NCBI RefSeq assembly: GCF_023238445.1
Contig: NZ_CP096658.1
Coordinates: 2,232,001 to 2,296,000 of the forward strand
Source: Halorussus gelatinilyticus
GTDB lineage: Archaea > Halobacteriota > Halobacteria > Halobacteriales > Haladaptataceae
DNA length: 64,000 nt
Reading direction: 5' to 3'
The position numbers and the translations under genes were made by a program. The notes below the pieces were generated by a model, which made no database searches, was not told the origin of the DNA, and saw only the letters and a list, made by a program, of their open reading frames with translations. Of this stretch, positions 1 through 8,537 are shown in pieces (within the stretch, counting starts at the first letter, position 1; each line of letters opens with the position of its first letter).

Positions 1-355
1 GGTCGTCCTCCCACATCTCGTCGTAGGGCACCGACTCGTAGTCGAACCACGCGGGGTCGGCCTCCGGGGTCGATTCCGGCTCTCCGGCGAACTCCTCGGT
101 GCGGAAGACGTGGACGAACATCCGCGGTTCCTCGCCGAAGACGAAGCGGAACTCGCCGACCTTCTCGGGGTCGCGGGGCATCACGCGAATCTCCTCTTCG
201 ACCTCGCGGACGACGCACTCGCGGGGCGTCTCGCCGTCCTCGACCTTCCCGCCGGGTCCGACGAACTTTCCTTCGCCGAGGCCGCGCTTCTTCCGGATGA
301 GCAGGACCTCCTCGCGCTCGGGCCGCAGGAGATAGCAGAGCGTCGCGGACTGCAT
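1..355 (-). CDS. NUDIX hydrolase, MutT/8-oxo-dGTPase-like (3' end cut off)
   Basis: The gene starts at the ATG on the minus strand at 355 and runs off the left edge, so only the first 118 residues are visible. They begin MQSATLCYLLRPEREEVLL and carry a NUDIX box at about residues 36-58 (GKVEDGE, then REVEEE). These enzymes hydrolyse nucleoside diphosphates linked to another group; the closest style is MutT/MTH1, which removes oxidised dGTP. The glycine that normally closes the box (REUxEExGU) is Arg here. The gene is divergent from a second NUDIX gene with 79 bp between them. Family is clear; substrate is inferred. Confidence 0.85.
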   Translation of the reverse strand, partial: MQSATLCYLLRPEREEVLLIRKKRGLGEGKFVGPGGKVEDGETPRECVVREVEEEIRVMPRDPEKVGEFRFVFGEEPRMFVHVFRTEEFAGEPESTPEADPAWFDYESVPYDEMWEDD

Positions 356-403
356 GGTCGTCCGGTCGGACTACGCCGAGATAGAACTGTCGGAGGCTTG
401 TGG

Positions 404-410
404 TTTATAT
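404..410 (+). promoter_or_regulatory. TATA box of the NUDIX gene at 435
   Basis: TTTATAT lies about 28 nt before the ATG at 435. This spacing is typical of leaderless haloarchaeal mRNAs and is why I place the start at 435 and not at the in-frame ATG at 354, which lies upstream of the box. Confidence 0.6.
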
Positions 411-434
411 CGGTTCGATTCGACCGTCCAGACG

Positions 435-953
435 ATGATAGGCGTCTCCGCCGACTACTGTCCGGACTGCGGCGCGGAACTGACGACAGTCGAATTCGAG
501 GGGAGAGACCGGAACCGCTGCTCGTCGTGCGAGCGGACGTGGTGGCACCAATCGGTGCCGACGACGAGCGTGACCGTTCGGGACGGGGACCGCGTGTTAC
601 TCGTCCAGCGCGGCGGTGGCCGAGACGCCGGTCGGTGGGACCTCCCGGCGGGACACCCCGAGTACGACGAACCCGCGCGCGAGGCGGCCGCCCGCGAACT
701 CCGGGAAGAGACCGGACTCGTCGCGGACCCCGACGCGCTGTCCCTCGTCGGAACGGTCCTCTCGGAGGGACCGAGGGCGACCTATCGCTCGATAAACTAC
801 CGCATCGACCGCGCTTCGACCGAGGGCGAGGTAGCGGCCGGGTCGGACGCGGCCGACGCCCGCTTCGTCTCGGTCGAGTCGGTCCGAGCCGGAGACGTGT
901 ACGTTCGGAAACTCGGCCGCCAGCGACTCCGGGACAGCGCGGTCTTAGAGTAG
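435..953 (+). CDS. NUDIX hydrolase with N-terminal zinc ribbon
   Basis: This 172-residue protein has a small zinc ribbon (Cys9, Cys12, Cys29, Cys32) followed by a NUDIX fold; the NUDIX box (GHPEYDE ... RELREETGL) is complete at about residues 73-95. Zinc-ribbon NUDIX proteins of this layout resemble NADH pyrophosphatase-like enzymes, but the substrate cannot be read from the sequence. The start is chosen from the TATA box at 404-410. It is transcribed divergently from another NUDIX gene and is followed by a flavin reductase with its own promoter. Confidence 0.85.
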   Translation: MIGVSADYCPDCGAELTTVEFEGRDRNRCSSCERTWWHQSVPTTSVTVRDGDRVLLVQRGGGRDAGRWDLPAGHPEYDEPAREAAARELREETGLVADPDALSLVGTVLSEGPRATYRSINYRIDRASTEGEVAAGSDAADARFVSVESVRAGDVYVRKLGRQRLRDSAVLE

Positions 954-1017
954 CCCGCGATGTGTCTATCGGCCACCCGAATTATCGGGGCGTCGGTCGT
1001 AGCATCTCCGACTCACG

Positions 1018-1779
1018 ATGACCGACACTCACGACGTCACGGTCACGTCCGTCCACCAGATGACGCCGACTGTCAAGCAGTTCGTTCTCGAATCCGACGG
1101 CTACCAGTTCGACTTCGACCCCGGCCAACACACCCACGTCCACTTCCCCCGTTCCGAGAGTCCGGCGGCGGACGGGACCTCGGGCGACGAAGACGACGAG
1201 GTGGTCCGGCCCTACACCGCGACGGCGATGCCCGGAAGCGACACGATTACGCTCGCCATCAAGCGCTACCCCGACGGCATCGCCTCGACGTGGATGCACG
1301 AGCGGACGCCGGGCGACACCGTCGAAATCGAGGAGCTGGGCGGGAACCTCTACCTCCGGGACCTCGACAGGGACGTGGCGTTCGTCTCGACCGGAACCGG
1401 CATCACGCCGATGATAGCGATGGCCAAGCAGTACGTCCGGGAGGGGACCGGCCGCGCGCACTTCTTCTTCGGCGAGAAGGACGAGGAACACGTCGTCTAC
1501 CGCGAGACGCTGGACCAGATGGCGGCCGACTATCCGGACTTCGACGTGACCTACGTCCTCTCGGAGGCCGACGAGGGCTGGCCGGGACCGGAGGGCCACG
1601 TGCAGGACCACCTCGCCGACTATCTGGACGACTTCGACGGTCGGGACTTCTACGTCTGCGGGGTGCCCCAGATGGTCGTGGACACGCAGGACTACCTCGA
1701 CGAGCGGGGCGTGGACGACGACAGTGTGTACGTCGAGGGCTGGGAGGGCGACGAAGTGTCCGACGACGAGGAGAGTTAG
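1018..1779 (+). CDS. FAD/NAD(P)-binding oxidoreductase (ferredoxin-NADP reductase fold)
   Basis: The 253-residue protein has the two-domain layout of ferredoxin-NADP reductase. An N-terminal FAD-binding barrel contains RPYTATA (the RxYS/T flavin motif, about residue 64). The NAD(P)-binding domain contains STGTGITPM (about residue 124) and a C-terminal YVCGVPQM segment. It should move electrons between NAD(P)H and a protein or small-molecule partner; no fused ferredoxin domain is seen, so the partner is unknown. A TATA-like element (AATTATC) lies near 980. Its stop codon overlaps that of the convergent downstream gene. Confidence 0.88.
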   Translation: MTDTHDVTVTSVHQMTPTVKQFVLESDGYQFDFDPGQHTHVHFPRSESPAADGTSGDEDDEVVRPYTATAMPGSDTITLAIKRYPDGIASTWMHERTPGDTVEIEELGGNLYLRDLDRDVAFVSTGTGITPMIAMAKQYVREGTGRAHFFFGEKDEEHVVYRETLDQMAADYPDFDVTYVLSEADEGWPGPEGHVQDHLADYLDDFDGRDFYVCGVPQMVVDTQDYLDERGVDDDSVYVEGWEGDEVSDDEES

Positions 1780-2315
1780 TCGTCAGCGCGTTCGACGGCG
1801 AACGGACTCTCGCTCTCCCGCCAGTCCCACCCCGGCAGTCGCGTCTGGAACCCGGCCGCCAAGGCGGCGTCCAAGTCGTCCTCGCCCGCGGTCTCGCGGG
1901 CGTCGCCCGCTCGTTCTCCCGAGGCGCTTCGCGCCTCGCCGCCCTCGTCGGCGTGGACGCTCACGTCGGCGTAGTGGAACGTCGCCTCGCCCAGCAGTCG
2001 GAGCGGCTGAGTCCCGGCGATGGTTCCGGCGAGTTCGCGGCCCAGAAACTCGTCTACGACGAATCCCGGATAGTCGCCCTCCACGTCCAACTCGCGGAGG
2101 ACGGCGACCAGCGCGGCGACGTTGACCGCGCGGTCGCCGTCCGCGAAGACCGTATCGACCTCCTCGCGGTAGGCGTCGGCGGTCACGTCGTCCACGTCGG
2201 TCTCGAACAGGTCGCCGAGACCGGCCCGGACCTCGTTGATCACGGGGACCACCGCGTCGGCCCGGCCGCGGATCCACTCGTACTCGTCGGCGACGCGCTC
2301 GGGAGTCAGTCGCAT
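1776..2315 (-). CDS. conserved haloarchaeal protein of unknown function
   Basis: This 179-residue acidic protein starts MRLTPERVADEYEWIRGRAD at 2315; an upstream in-frame start at 2405 would add a basic, unlikely extension. I recognise no domain. It looks mostly helical, has no membrane segment, and carries an Asp/Glu/Ala-rich stretch (about residues 125-155) before a short C-terminal block ending in GWDWRESESPFAVERADD. Its stop shares bases with the stop of the convergent flavin reductase (TTAG). It is divergent from fttA with about 400 bp between. Function unknown. Confidence 0.7.
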   Translation of the reverse strand: MRLTPERVADEYEWIRGRADAVVPVINEVRAGLGDLFETDVDDVTADAYREEVDTVFADGDRAVNVAALVAVLRELDVEGDYPGFVVDEFLGRELAGTIAGTQPLRLLGEATFHYADVSVHADEGGEARSASGERAGDARETAGEDDLDAALAAGFQTRLPGWDWRESESPFAVERADD

Positions 2316-2722
2316 GGACGGGAAAACGACGCGCGCCGACTTGGAGGTGGGTGGTCGGCGACGAACGGACGGGTCGAAACCGGTCGGTTTCTCACCCCCG
2401 GCCAAACGGCGTCGTTGCCCGCATTGAGAAGGCTTTTATAACATCGGCAACTAATGGCGCGTAAGCGGGTTTTCCTGCGTCCCCGAGTGAGCGTCCGGTC
2501 TTCCCCGGTAGTCCGGGGACGTGGACGACTCGCCGACGCGCGAGTTTCACATCCCGCGGAGAAGGAAATCTATGCTGTGCTGTACTCTGCATCGTAGTCC
2601 TGACGGCGCTTCGACCGGTCCGACGAGTGACCGTGACCGAGTAGCGCCCGGTGGCCCGCGACCGGTCGGCCGAGAGACGCGAGCGCAGCGACAGCACGGA
2701 CAGACGCAACCCCTTTTTCACT
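2316..2722 (+). other. long upstream region of fttA with a strong distal promoter; possible 5' UTR or small RNA
   Basis: No convincing protein gene lies in these 407 bp; the open frames encode Arg-rich peptides unlike haloarchaeal proteins. A strong TATA box (CTTTTATA, 2433-2440) would start RNA near 2466. The RNA could fold a stem around 2480-2520 (GTCCCCG pairing with CGGGGAC, inner CCCCGG/CCGGGG) and a second stem, ACTCGC-loop-GCGAGT, ending near 2548 and followed by TTTCACA. A second weak T-rich stretch (CCCCTTTTTCAC) lies directly before the fttA start. Confidence 0.45.
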
Positions 2723-4642
2723 ATGAGTAAAGTAGACCAGCAGTTAGAAGACCTGCGAGCAGAGATTACGAGCGAGCTACCGAGCGACATCTCGGTCTCC
2801 GACGTGAAGTACGAAGGCCCTGAACTGGTCGTGTACACGCGCGACCCCAAGAAGTTCGCCCGGAACGGCGACCTCATCCGGCAGTTGGCCAGCCAACTTC
2901 GCAAGCGCATCACCGTCCGCCCCGACCCCGACGTGCTGTCGCGGCCCCAAGACGCCCGCGAGAAGGTGATGGACGTCATCCCCGAGGAAGCCGGGGTCAC
3001 GGACCTCGACTTCCACGCCGACACCGGCGAGGTCGTCATCGAGGCCGAGAAGCCCGGTATGGTCATCGGCAAGCACGGTTCGACCTTGCGCGAAATCACA
3101 CAAGAGGTCGGCTGGACGCCCGAAGTCGTCCGGACGCCGCCCATCGAGTCCTCGACGGTCTCGAACGTCCGGAACTTCCTGAAGCAGGAGCGCGACGAGC
3201 GCCGGGACATCCTCGAAAAGGTGGGTCGCCAGATTCACCGCGAGGAGATGTCGAACGACGAGTACGTCCGCATCACGACCCTCGGCTGCTGCCGGGAGGT
3301 CGGCCGCGCCTCGTTCATCCTCTCGACGCCCGAGACCCGCGTCCTCATCGACTGCGGCGACAAGCCGGGCGCGGAGGACGAGGTGCCCTACCTCCAAGTC
3401 GAGGAGGCGCTGGGCGCGGGCGCGAACACCATCGACGCGGTGGTGCTGACCCACGCTCACCTCGACCACTCGGCGCTGATTCCGCTCCTGTTCAAGTACG
3501 GCTACGACGGTCCCATCTACACGACGGAACCGACCCGCGACCTGATGGGCCTGCTCCAACTCGACTACCTCGACGTGGCCGCCAAGGAGGGCCGGACGCC
3601 GCCCTACGATTCCGAGATGGTCCGGGAGGCCATCAAGCACACCATCCCGCTGGAGTACGGCGACGTGACCGACATCGCGCCCGACGTGAAGCTCACGCTC
3701 CACAACGCGGGCCACATCCTCGGGAGCGCGGTCTCGCACTTCCACATCGGCGACGGCCTCTACAACGTCGCGTTCTCGGGCGACATCCACTACGACGACA
3801 CGCGCCTGTTCAACGGCGCGGTCAACGACTTCCCGCGAGTCGAGACGCTCGTGCTGGAGTCCACCTACGGCGGTCGCAACGACTACCAGACCGACCAAGA
3901 GGACTCCGAACGACGCCTCAAGGAGGTCATCAACGACACCCACGAGAAGGGCGGGAAGGTCGTCATCCCGGCCTTCGCGGTGGGTCGCTCCCAGGAGATG
4001 ATGCTCGTCATCGAGGAGGCGATGCGCAACGGCGACATCCCCGAAATGCCGGTCCACCTCGACGGCATGATCTGGGAGGCGACGGCCATCCACACCACCT
4101 ACCCCGAGTACCTGCGCGACGACCTCCGGGACCGCATCTTCCACGAGGACGAGAACCCCTTCCTCGCCGACCAGTTCAACCACATCGACGGCGGCGAGGA
4201 GGAGCGCCAAGACGTCGCCGACGGCGACCAGTGCATCATCCTCTCGACCTCGGGCATGGTCACGGGCGGCCCCATCATGTCGTGGCTCGAACACCTCGGC
4301 GGCGACCCCGACAACACGATGACGTTCGTCGGCTATCAGGCGCAGGGGACGCTCGGCCGACGCATCCAGAACGGCTGGGACGAGATTCCGATGAACCGCG
4401 GCGGCGGCCGGAACGGCAAACTCTCGCTCAAACTCGACGTGGAGACGGTGGACGGCTTCTCCGGCCACGCCGACCGTCAGGGCCTGATGAACTTCGTGAA
4501 GACCATGAATCCGCGGCCCGAGAAGGTGCTGTGCGTTCACGGCGACGAGTCTTCGACCCAAGACCTCTCGTCGTCGCTCTACCACGAGTTCAACATGCGG
4601 ACGTTCGCGCCCAAGAATCTGGAGACGTTCCGGTTCAAGTGA
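2723..4642 (+). CDS. fttA: KH-domain beta-CASP ribonuclease FttA/aCPSF1, transcription termination factor
   Basis: The 639-residue protein has the full aCPSF1 layout. N-terminal KH-type domains contain GKHG at residues 116-119. They are followed by a metallo-beta-lactamase domain with the zinc motif HAHLDH at 244-249 and a beta-CASP domain, then a conserved end with SGHADRQGL. In other archaea this nuclease cuts nascent RNA and ends transcription together with Spt4/5; spt5 lies about 12 kb away here. The start MSKVDQQLED matches the family's usual N-terminus; the longer in-frame start at 2651 adds an Arg-rich piece and is rejected. Confidence 0.96.
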   Translation: MSKVDQQLEDLRAEITSELPSDISVSDVKYEGPELVVYTRDPKKFARNGDLIRQLASQLRKRITVRPDPDVLSRPQDAREKVMDVIPEEAGVTDLDFHADTGEVVIEAEKPGMVIGKHGSTLREITQEVGWTPEVVRTPPIESSTVSNVRNFLKQERDERRDILEKVGRQIHREEMSNDEYVRITTLGCCREVGRASFILSTPETRVLIDCGDKPGAEDEVPYLQVEEALGAGANTIDAVVLTHAHLDHSALIPLLFKYGYDGPIYTTEPTRDLMGLLQLDYLDVAAKEGRTPPYDSEMVREAIKHTIPLEYGDVTDIAPDVKLTLHNAGHILGSAVSHFHIGDGLYNVAFSGDIHYDDTRLFNGAVNDFPRVETLVLESTYGGRNDYQTDQEDSERRLKEVINDTHEKGGKVVIPAFAVGRSQEMMLVIEEAMRNGDIPEMPVHLDGMIWEATAIHTTYPEYLRDDLRDRIFHEDENPFLADQFNHIDGGEEERQDVADGDQCIILSTSGMVTGGPIMSWLEHLGGDPDNTMTFVGYQAQGTLGRRIQNGWDEIPMNRGGGRNGKLSLKLDVETVDGFSGHADRQGLMNFVKTMNPRPEKVLCVHGDESSTQDLSSSLYHEFNMRTFAPKNLETFRFK

Positions 4643-4859
4643 GGTGAGTCCGCGGCGGTTCGCAGGTTTTCCCTTTCTCCGGTCTTCGGGGTTCGGTAGC
4701 GATGGGTATCCGCGGAGTCAGTCCGGTCGTGTGCGCTCGGCCGAGTTCGTTGCTCTCGGTTGTCGGAGTCGTTCTCGCGGAAGGGCTGGAAAACCCGAAC
4801 GAAACTAGCTACTGCCGACGCGACGGCGCTTCCCGCACCACACGAAACCGACGCGCCGA

Positions 4860-5879
4860 CTACCGCAACTCGAACTCGAAGCCGTCCACGTCGCCGCGGT
4901 CCTCGCCGCCGAGCGCGCTGGCGACGCCCGCGCCGAAGGCGTAGGCCACCGCTCGGGACCCGCCGCGGAGTCGCTCCATCACGCCGCGCTCCGGTTCGAA
5001 CTCCTCGACTTCGACCGTCTCGACGCCGAGGTCGTCGGCGAGTCGGTCCTCGACCTGCCGCTTCGTGGCGAGGTCGTCCACCAGTCCGATGGACGCCGCG
5101 TCGTCGCCCAGATAGACTCTGGCCTCGGTGTCCCGGACCTGCTCGTCGCTCAACTCTCGACCGTCGGTCACGCGCTCGACGAACTCCTCGTAGTAGCCGT
5201 CGATGATGCCCTGGAGGTACTCGCGTTCGTCCTCGGACATCTCCTTGAGCGAACTGCCCGCGTCCTTGTACTTGCCCGCCGCGAGGCGCTCGTACTCCAG
5301 CCCGAGCTTGTCGGCCATCCCCTTGGCGTTGACCCGCGAGCCGATGACGCCGATGGAGCCGACGATGCTCCCCTCGCGGGCGTAGATGGCGTCACAGCCG
5401 CTGGCTATCCAGTAGCCGCCGCTGGCGCAGACGTCCGTCGCGTAGGCGACCGTCGGCCCGTCGAAGCGCTCGGCCGCGAGGCGGATGTCGTCGCTCGGCA
5501 CCACCTCGCCGCCGGGCGTGTTGAGACGCAGGAGGAGCGCTCGGGCGGCGTCGTCCTCGTCGGCGCGCTCTATCTGCTCCACGACGTCGTCGGCCGGCGT
5601 CCCGCGGGGTCGGGGCGGAATCGAACTCCCGCCGCCGTCGCGGGTGATGGGACCTTCGACGGCGACTTCCGCCACGTCGTACTCGGCGAACCACCCCGAC
5701 GCGAGGGTCCCGGCCGCTCGCGCGCCGAGGACGCCCGCCAGCACGGCCAGCACCACGCCGAGCAGTCTGGCGAGGTTCCCCTCCGGCACCTCCACGAACA
5801 GGACCCACCCGAGCGCCACCGTCACGGCGACGGCGACGAGGACGACGAGTCCCTGCACGACCCGCGAGCTATCCGCCAC
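4860..5879 (-). CDS. sppA: signal peptide peptidase SppA-like membrane serine protease (S49)
   Basis: The 339-residue protein has two N-terminal membrane helices (about 8-29 and 37-58) and then an S49 protease domain. The nucleophile is predicted as Ser153 (CASGGYW) and the base as Lys205 (GKYKDAGSS). The 52-residue spacing equals that of the Ser/Lys pair in Bacillus SppA. It probably degrades leftover signal peptides or membrane protein fragments. The start is a GTG at 5879 with a Shine-Dalgarno-like GAGGTGAG just upstream. It is convergent with fttA. Confidence 0.92.
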   Translation of the reverse strand: MADSSRVVQGLVVLVAVAVTVALGWVLFVEVPEGNLARLLGVVLAVLAGVLGARAAGTLASGWFAEYDVAEVAVEGPITRDGGGSSIPPRPRGTPADDVVEQIERADEDDAARALLLRLNTPGGEVVPSDDIRLAAERFDGPTVAYATDVCASGGYWIASGCDAIYAREGSIVGSIGVIGSRVNAKGMADKLGLEYERLAAGKYKDAGSSLKEMSEDEREYLQGIIDGYYEEFVERVTDGRELSDEQVRDTEARVYLGDDAASIGLVDDLATKRQVEDRLADDLGVETVEVEEFEPERGVMERLRGGSRAVAYAFGAGVASALGGEDRGDVDGFEFELR

Positions 5880-6052
5880 CGCCGCTCACCTCGATGCACT
5901 GCATACCACGGTTTCGGGCCGGATTGCCCGTAAGTCTTCGGCGACGACGGGGAACGGGGGCCGCGCGCGGCGGTGTTCGTCTCCTCGCTCCTCGACTTCT
6001 CGGTTCCGCCGGCGCGTCTCTCCTCGACCGCCAGTCGGGCGTGCCACCCGAA

Positions 6053-6090
6053 CGCTTATATTAGCTAATCCTAATATTAGCATGTGCTAA
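6053..6090 (+). promoter_or_regulatory. ars promoter and tandem palindromic operator
   Basis: A TATA element (CTTATATTA, about 6055-6063) is followed by three touching palindromes up to the arsR start: TTAGCTAA (6061-6068), CTAATATTAG (6071-6080) and TTAGCATGTGCTAA (6077-6090, 6-bp arms with a 2-bp centre). ArsR repressors bind such dyads as dimers, and sites over and beyond the TATA box would block transcription. This is inferred from sequence; no binding data are available. Confidence 0.7.
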
Positions 6091-6091
6091 A

Positions 6092-6466
6092 ATGAGTGGG
6101 CAACAGACAGGCGGTCAGACACCCGACGAGAACGACCCCGAGGCGACCGGTTGCTGCTCGGTCGGCCACTCGCTGCCGGAATCGGAGGTCGCCGACGACG
6201 TCGAGACGCTCGCGACCTTGGGCAACGATACCCGGTACGAAGCGCTTCGACACATCGCCGAGGCCGACGAGGACGTCTGCGTCTGCGAGTTGGAACCCGC
6301 ACTCGGCGTGAGCCAAGGCGCGGTCAGCCAGGCGCTCTCGCGACTCTTCAGCGCCGGACTGGTCGAGCGCCGGAAGGAGGGTCGCTGGAGATACTACACC
6401 GCGGCGCCGCGCGCGCAGCGACTCCTCGGCGTCCTCGACGACACGAGGTCACTCGACGATGAGTGA
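6092..6466 (+). CDS. arsR: ArsR-family metalloid-responsive repressor
   Basis: This 124-residue winged-helix protein of the ArsR/SmtB family has the helix-turn-helix at about residues 70-95 (SQGAVSQALSRLFSAGLVERRKEGR) and the arsenic-sensing type Cys pair CVCEL just before it (about residue 61). An extra GCC pair lies near the N-terminus (about residue 21). It should repress its own operon and release DNA when arsenite or antimonite binds the cysteines. It overlaps arsM by 8 nt, and the palindromic operator lies directly upstream. Confidence 0.9.
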   Translation: MSGQQTGGQTPDENDPEATGCCSVGHSLPESEVADDVETLATLGNDTRYEALRHIAEADEDVCVCELEPALGVSQGAVSQALSRLFSAGLVERRKEGRWRYYTAAPRAQRLLGVLDDTRSLDDE

Positions 6467-7343
6467 CGACGCGTCCGCCGCCGACGCCGACGGCCTCGAC
6501 GGTGACGGCCTCGACGCCGCGGACCAGCGTTCCGCAGTGCGCGAGCGATACGCGAGAATCGCGACGGAGGAGTCGTCGTGTTGCGACACCGACGACTGTC
6601 GGAGCGACGACACCGACAGCGATCCGGACGACGTCACCGACCGGGCGCACGAGCGCGGCTACTCCGACGACGACCTCGCTGCCGTCGACGCGGGAGCGGA
6701 CGTGAGCCTCGGTTGCGGCAATCCGACCGCGATAGCCGGCTTGGAGGAGGGCGACACCGTCCTCGACCTCGGCTCGGGCGGCGGATTCGACTGCTTCCTC
6801 GCGGCCCGAGAGGTCGGGTCGGCCGGTCGGGTCGTGGGCGTCGATATGACGCCCGAGATGGTCGAGAAGGCCCGCGAGAACGCCGCGACGAACGACGCGT
6901 CGAACGTCGAGTTCCGACTCGGAGAAATCGAACACCTGCCGGTCGCCGACGCGTCCGTCGACGTGATTCTCTCGAACTGCGTCGTCAACCTCTCGCCCGA
7001 CAAACGCCGCGTGTTCCGCGAGGCGTATCGCGTCCTCCGGCCGGGCGGACGCCTCGCCGTCTCGGACGTCGTGTTGACCGCCGAGCTACCGGCCGACCTG
7101 CGGGCCGACCCGACGTCGGTGGCGGCCTGTATCGGCGGCGCGTCGCCGATTCCCGCGCTCGAATCGATGTTGGCCGACGCCGGATTCGCGGACGTGTCGG
7201 TCGAACCGAAGCCGGACAGCGAGGAGTTCGTCCGCGAGTGGGACGACGAGCACGACGTGAGCGATTACGTCGTCGCGGCGACTATCGAGGGGAGGAAACC
7301 GTCGTCGGAGCCTCGCGCGTCGCGCGGAGGTCGGTCTGCGTGA
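6459..7343 (+). CDS. arsM: arsenite methyltransferase
   Basis: The 294-residue SAM-dependent methyltransferase has the ArsM signature: SLGCGNP (Cys86), the SAM loop DLGSGGGFDCFLA (about 103-115), SNCVVNLSPDK (Cys174) and AACIGGA (Cys224). Cys174 and Cys224 correspond to the arsenic-binding pair known from algal ArsM, and the N-terminal SSCCDTDDC adds further thiols. It converts As(III) to methylated arsenicals. The N-terminal 25 residues are an acidic extension. It is co-transcribed with arsR. Confidence 0.95.
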   Translation: MSDDASAADADGLDGDGLDAADQRSAVRERYARIATEESSCCDTDDCRSDDTDSDPDDVTDRAHERGYSDDDLAAVDAGADVSLGCGNPTAIAGLEEGDTVLDLGSGGGFDCFLAAREVGSAGRVVGVDMTPEMVEKARENAATNDASNVEFRLGEIEHLPVADASVDVILSNCVVNLSPDKRRVFREAYRVLRPGGRLAVSDVVLTAELPADLRADPTSVAACIGGASPIPALESMLADAGFADVSVEPKPDSEEFVREWDDEHDVSDYVVAATIEGRKPSSEPRASRGGRSA

Positions 7344-7441
7344 CCGCAGTCGTCGGAGGACGGAACCGAGCGAAACCGAACGACGCGCCGACCGCGTCGC
7401 GGCGCGGAGCAGCGATTCGCCGACGGGAGACCGGATAACCG

Positions 7442-7732
7442 ATGCACGGACCACTACCGGACTCGCGATTCCGTTTCGCGCACAGGCACCTCACGTGGCT
7501 GGACGTCCTCGTGAGCTACGCGATGATGCTCGCGATTCCCGTCGCGATGTGGGCCGCCAGCAACCTCGTGACCGGCGGTATCGCCGTCGCGGCCACCGCG
7601 GGTCTGCTCGTCGTCGGCCGACGCGCCTACGAACTGGCCCGCTGTTTCAGCGAGTGCGGAGGGTTCGCCCTCGACGTGGGCGGAAAGGCTCGAATTACGG
7701 TCGCATGGACTCATACCGATGACTCGTGCTGA
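7442..7732 (+). CDS. small Cys-containing membrane protein of the arsenic operon
   Basis: This 96-residue protein has two likely membrane helices (about 19-41 and 46-60), a following ARCFSECGG segment with two cysteines three residues apart, and a third Cys as its last residue. It lies 98 bp after arsM on the same strand, with no obvious promoter or terminator between them. I recognise no family. Position and thiols suggest a role in metalloid handling, for example binding or export of arsenite or methylated arsenic, but this is inference. Confidence 0.65.
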   Translation: MHGPLPDSRFRFAHRHLTWLDVLVSYAMMLAIPVAMWAASNLVTGGIAVAATAGLLVVGRRAYELARCFSECGGFALDVGGKARITVAWTHTDDSC

Positions 7733-7845
7733 CCGACGCTGCGGATACGAAGAGATCGAGCGGGAGCGAGCGCCGACGAGCGTCCGGCGAACGACCGAGT
7801 TCGGCGACCTGCATGAGAACTGAGCTGTGAGCGAGCGTCGGTCGG

Positions 7846-8427
7846 TCAGAGCGCGTAGACCGTCGAACCGACGAGGAAGAGGGTGACGAGCAGGCGGCCC
7901 ACGCTCCCGGCGAACGTCGCCAGCGCGAACTTCAGGTAGTTCTCTTCGAGGACCGCGAACGCGTAGATGGAGAGCGTGTCGGGGAAGAACGGCACCGAGA
8001 GCGCGAGCGCCATCCCGAGGTAGCCCCACTTCCGGGCGAGTTGGAGCGTCTTGTTCTCGGACCACTCGATGACGTCGAAGCGCGATTGGCGGAGAAACCG
8101 AATGACCGGACCGGACTCCTTGGCCTCTTGGCCGATGTGGAACGCGAAGACGCTCCCGACAGCCTTGCCGACGCCGCTGACGAGGATGATGAGCGCGAGT
8201 CGCCCGGCCTGCGAGAGACCCAAATCGAGCGGCGCGGCCAGCACCACCTCGCTCACGCCGGGGAGCGCGAACGCGATGAGAAACGAGTAGACGAAGATGA
8301 TGGCCAGCCCCGCCCACCCCGTCGTGGTCTCGACGACGTGCTCTAACCACTCGAACGACCCGAGAGCGACGCCGTCGAGAAGTGCGGGGGCGAGGATGCC
8401 GAACACAGGTGGATAGGAGCGCAGCAC
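7846..8427 (-). CDS. VTT/SNARE-associated (DedA/YqaA-like) membrane protein
   Basis: The 193-residue protein has about four to five hydrophobic segments and the features of the VTT fold shared by DedA, YqaA and TMEM41/VMP1: the loop FALPGVSEVVLAAPLDLG (about 54-71), a Gly-rich SGVGKAVGSVFAFHIGQ, and RKWGYLGMALALSVPFFPD. Relatives move lipids across membranes or affect proton-driven homeostasis; the function here is unknown. Both possible starts are GTG (8427 or 8406). A CATAAT element near 8431 would fit the shorter form. Confidence 0.8.
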   Translation of the reverse strand: MLRSYPPVFGILAPALLDGVALGSFEWLEHVVETTTGWAGLAIIFVYSFLIAFALPGVSEVVLAAPLDLGLSQAGRLALIILVSGVGKAVGSVFAFHIGQEAKESGPVIRFLRQSRFDVIEWSENKTLQLARKWGYLGMALALSVPFFPDTLSIYAFAVLEENYLKFALATFAGSVGRLLVTLFLVGSTVYAL

Positions 8428-8537
8428 GATTATGAGCTTTTTGTCTTCGTTTCCCCGGAAACTCCGTGAGGGAATCTCCCCGCCTGCGGAACGCTACGGC
8501 AAACAGACTCAAGCGCGTCGGGCCGCTACAGCAGTCC

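Noticed and set aside
110-1021. Long plus-strand open frame of 303 codons
   Set aside because: It is Arg-rich and crosses two NUDIX genes in other frames; a shadow produced by high GC.
2454-2600. Short frame MARKRVFLRPRV... after the fttA distal promoter
   Set aside because: Starts too close (about 18 nt) to the TATA box and is strongly basic, unlike proteins of this genome.
2777-4585. Minus-strand open frame of about 600 codons
   Set aside because: Lies entirely opposite fttA, whose KH and beta-CASP motifs are unmistakable.
5886-6083. Minus-strand frame in the sppA-arsR spacer
   Set aside because: Arg-rich, overlaps the ars operator, and no promoter is seen in its direction.
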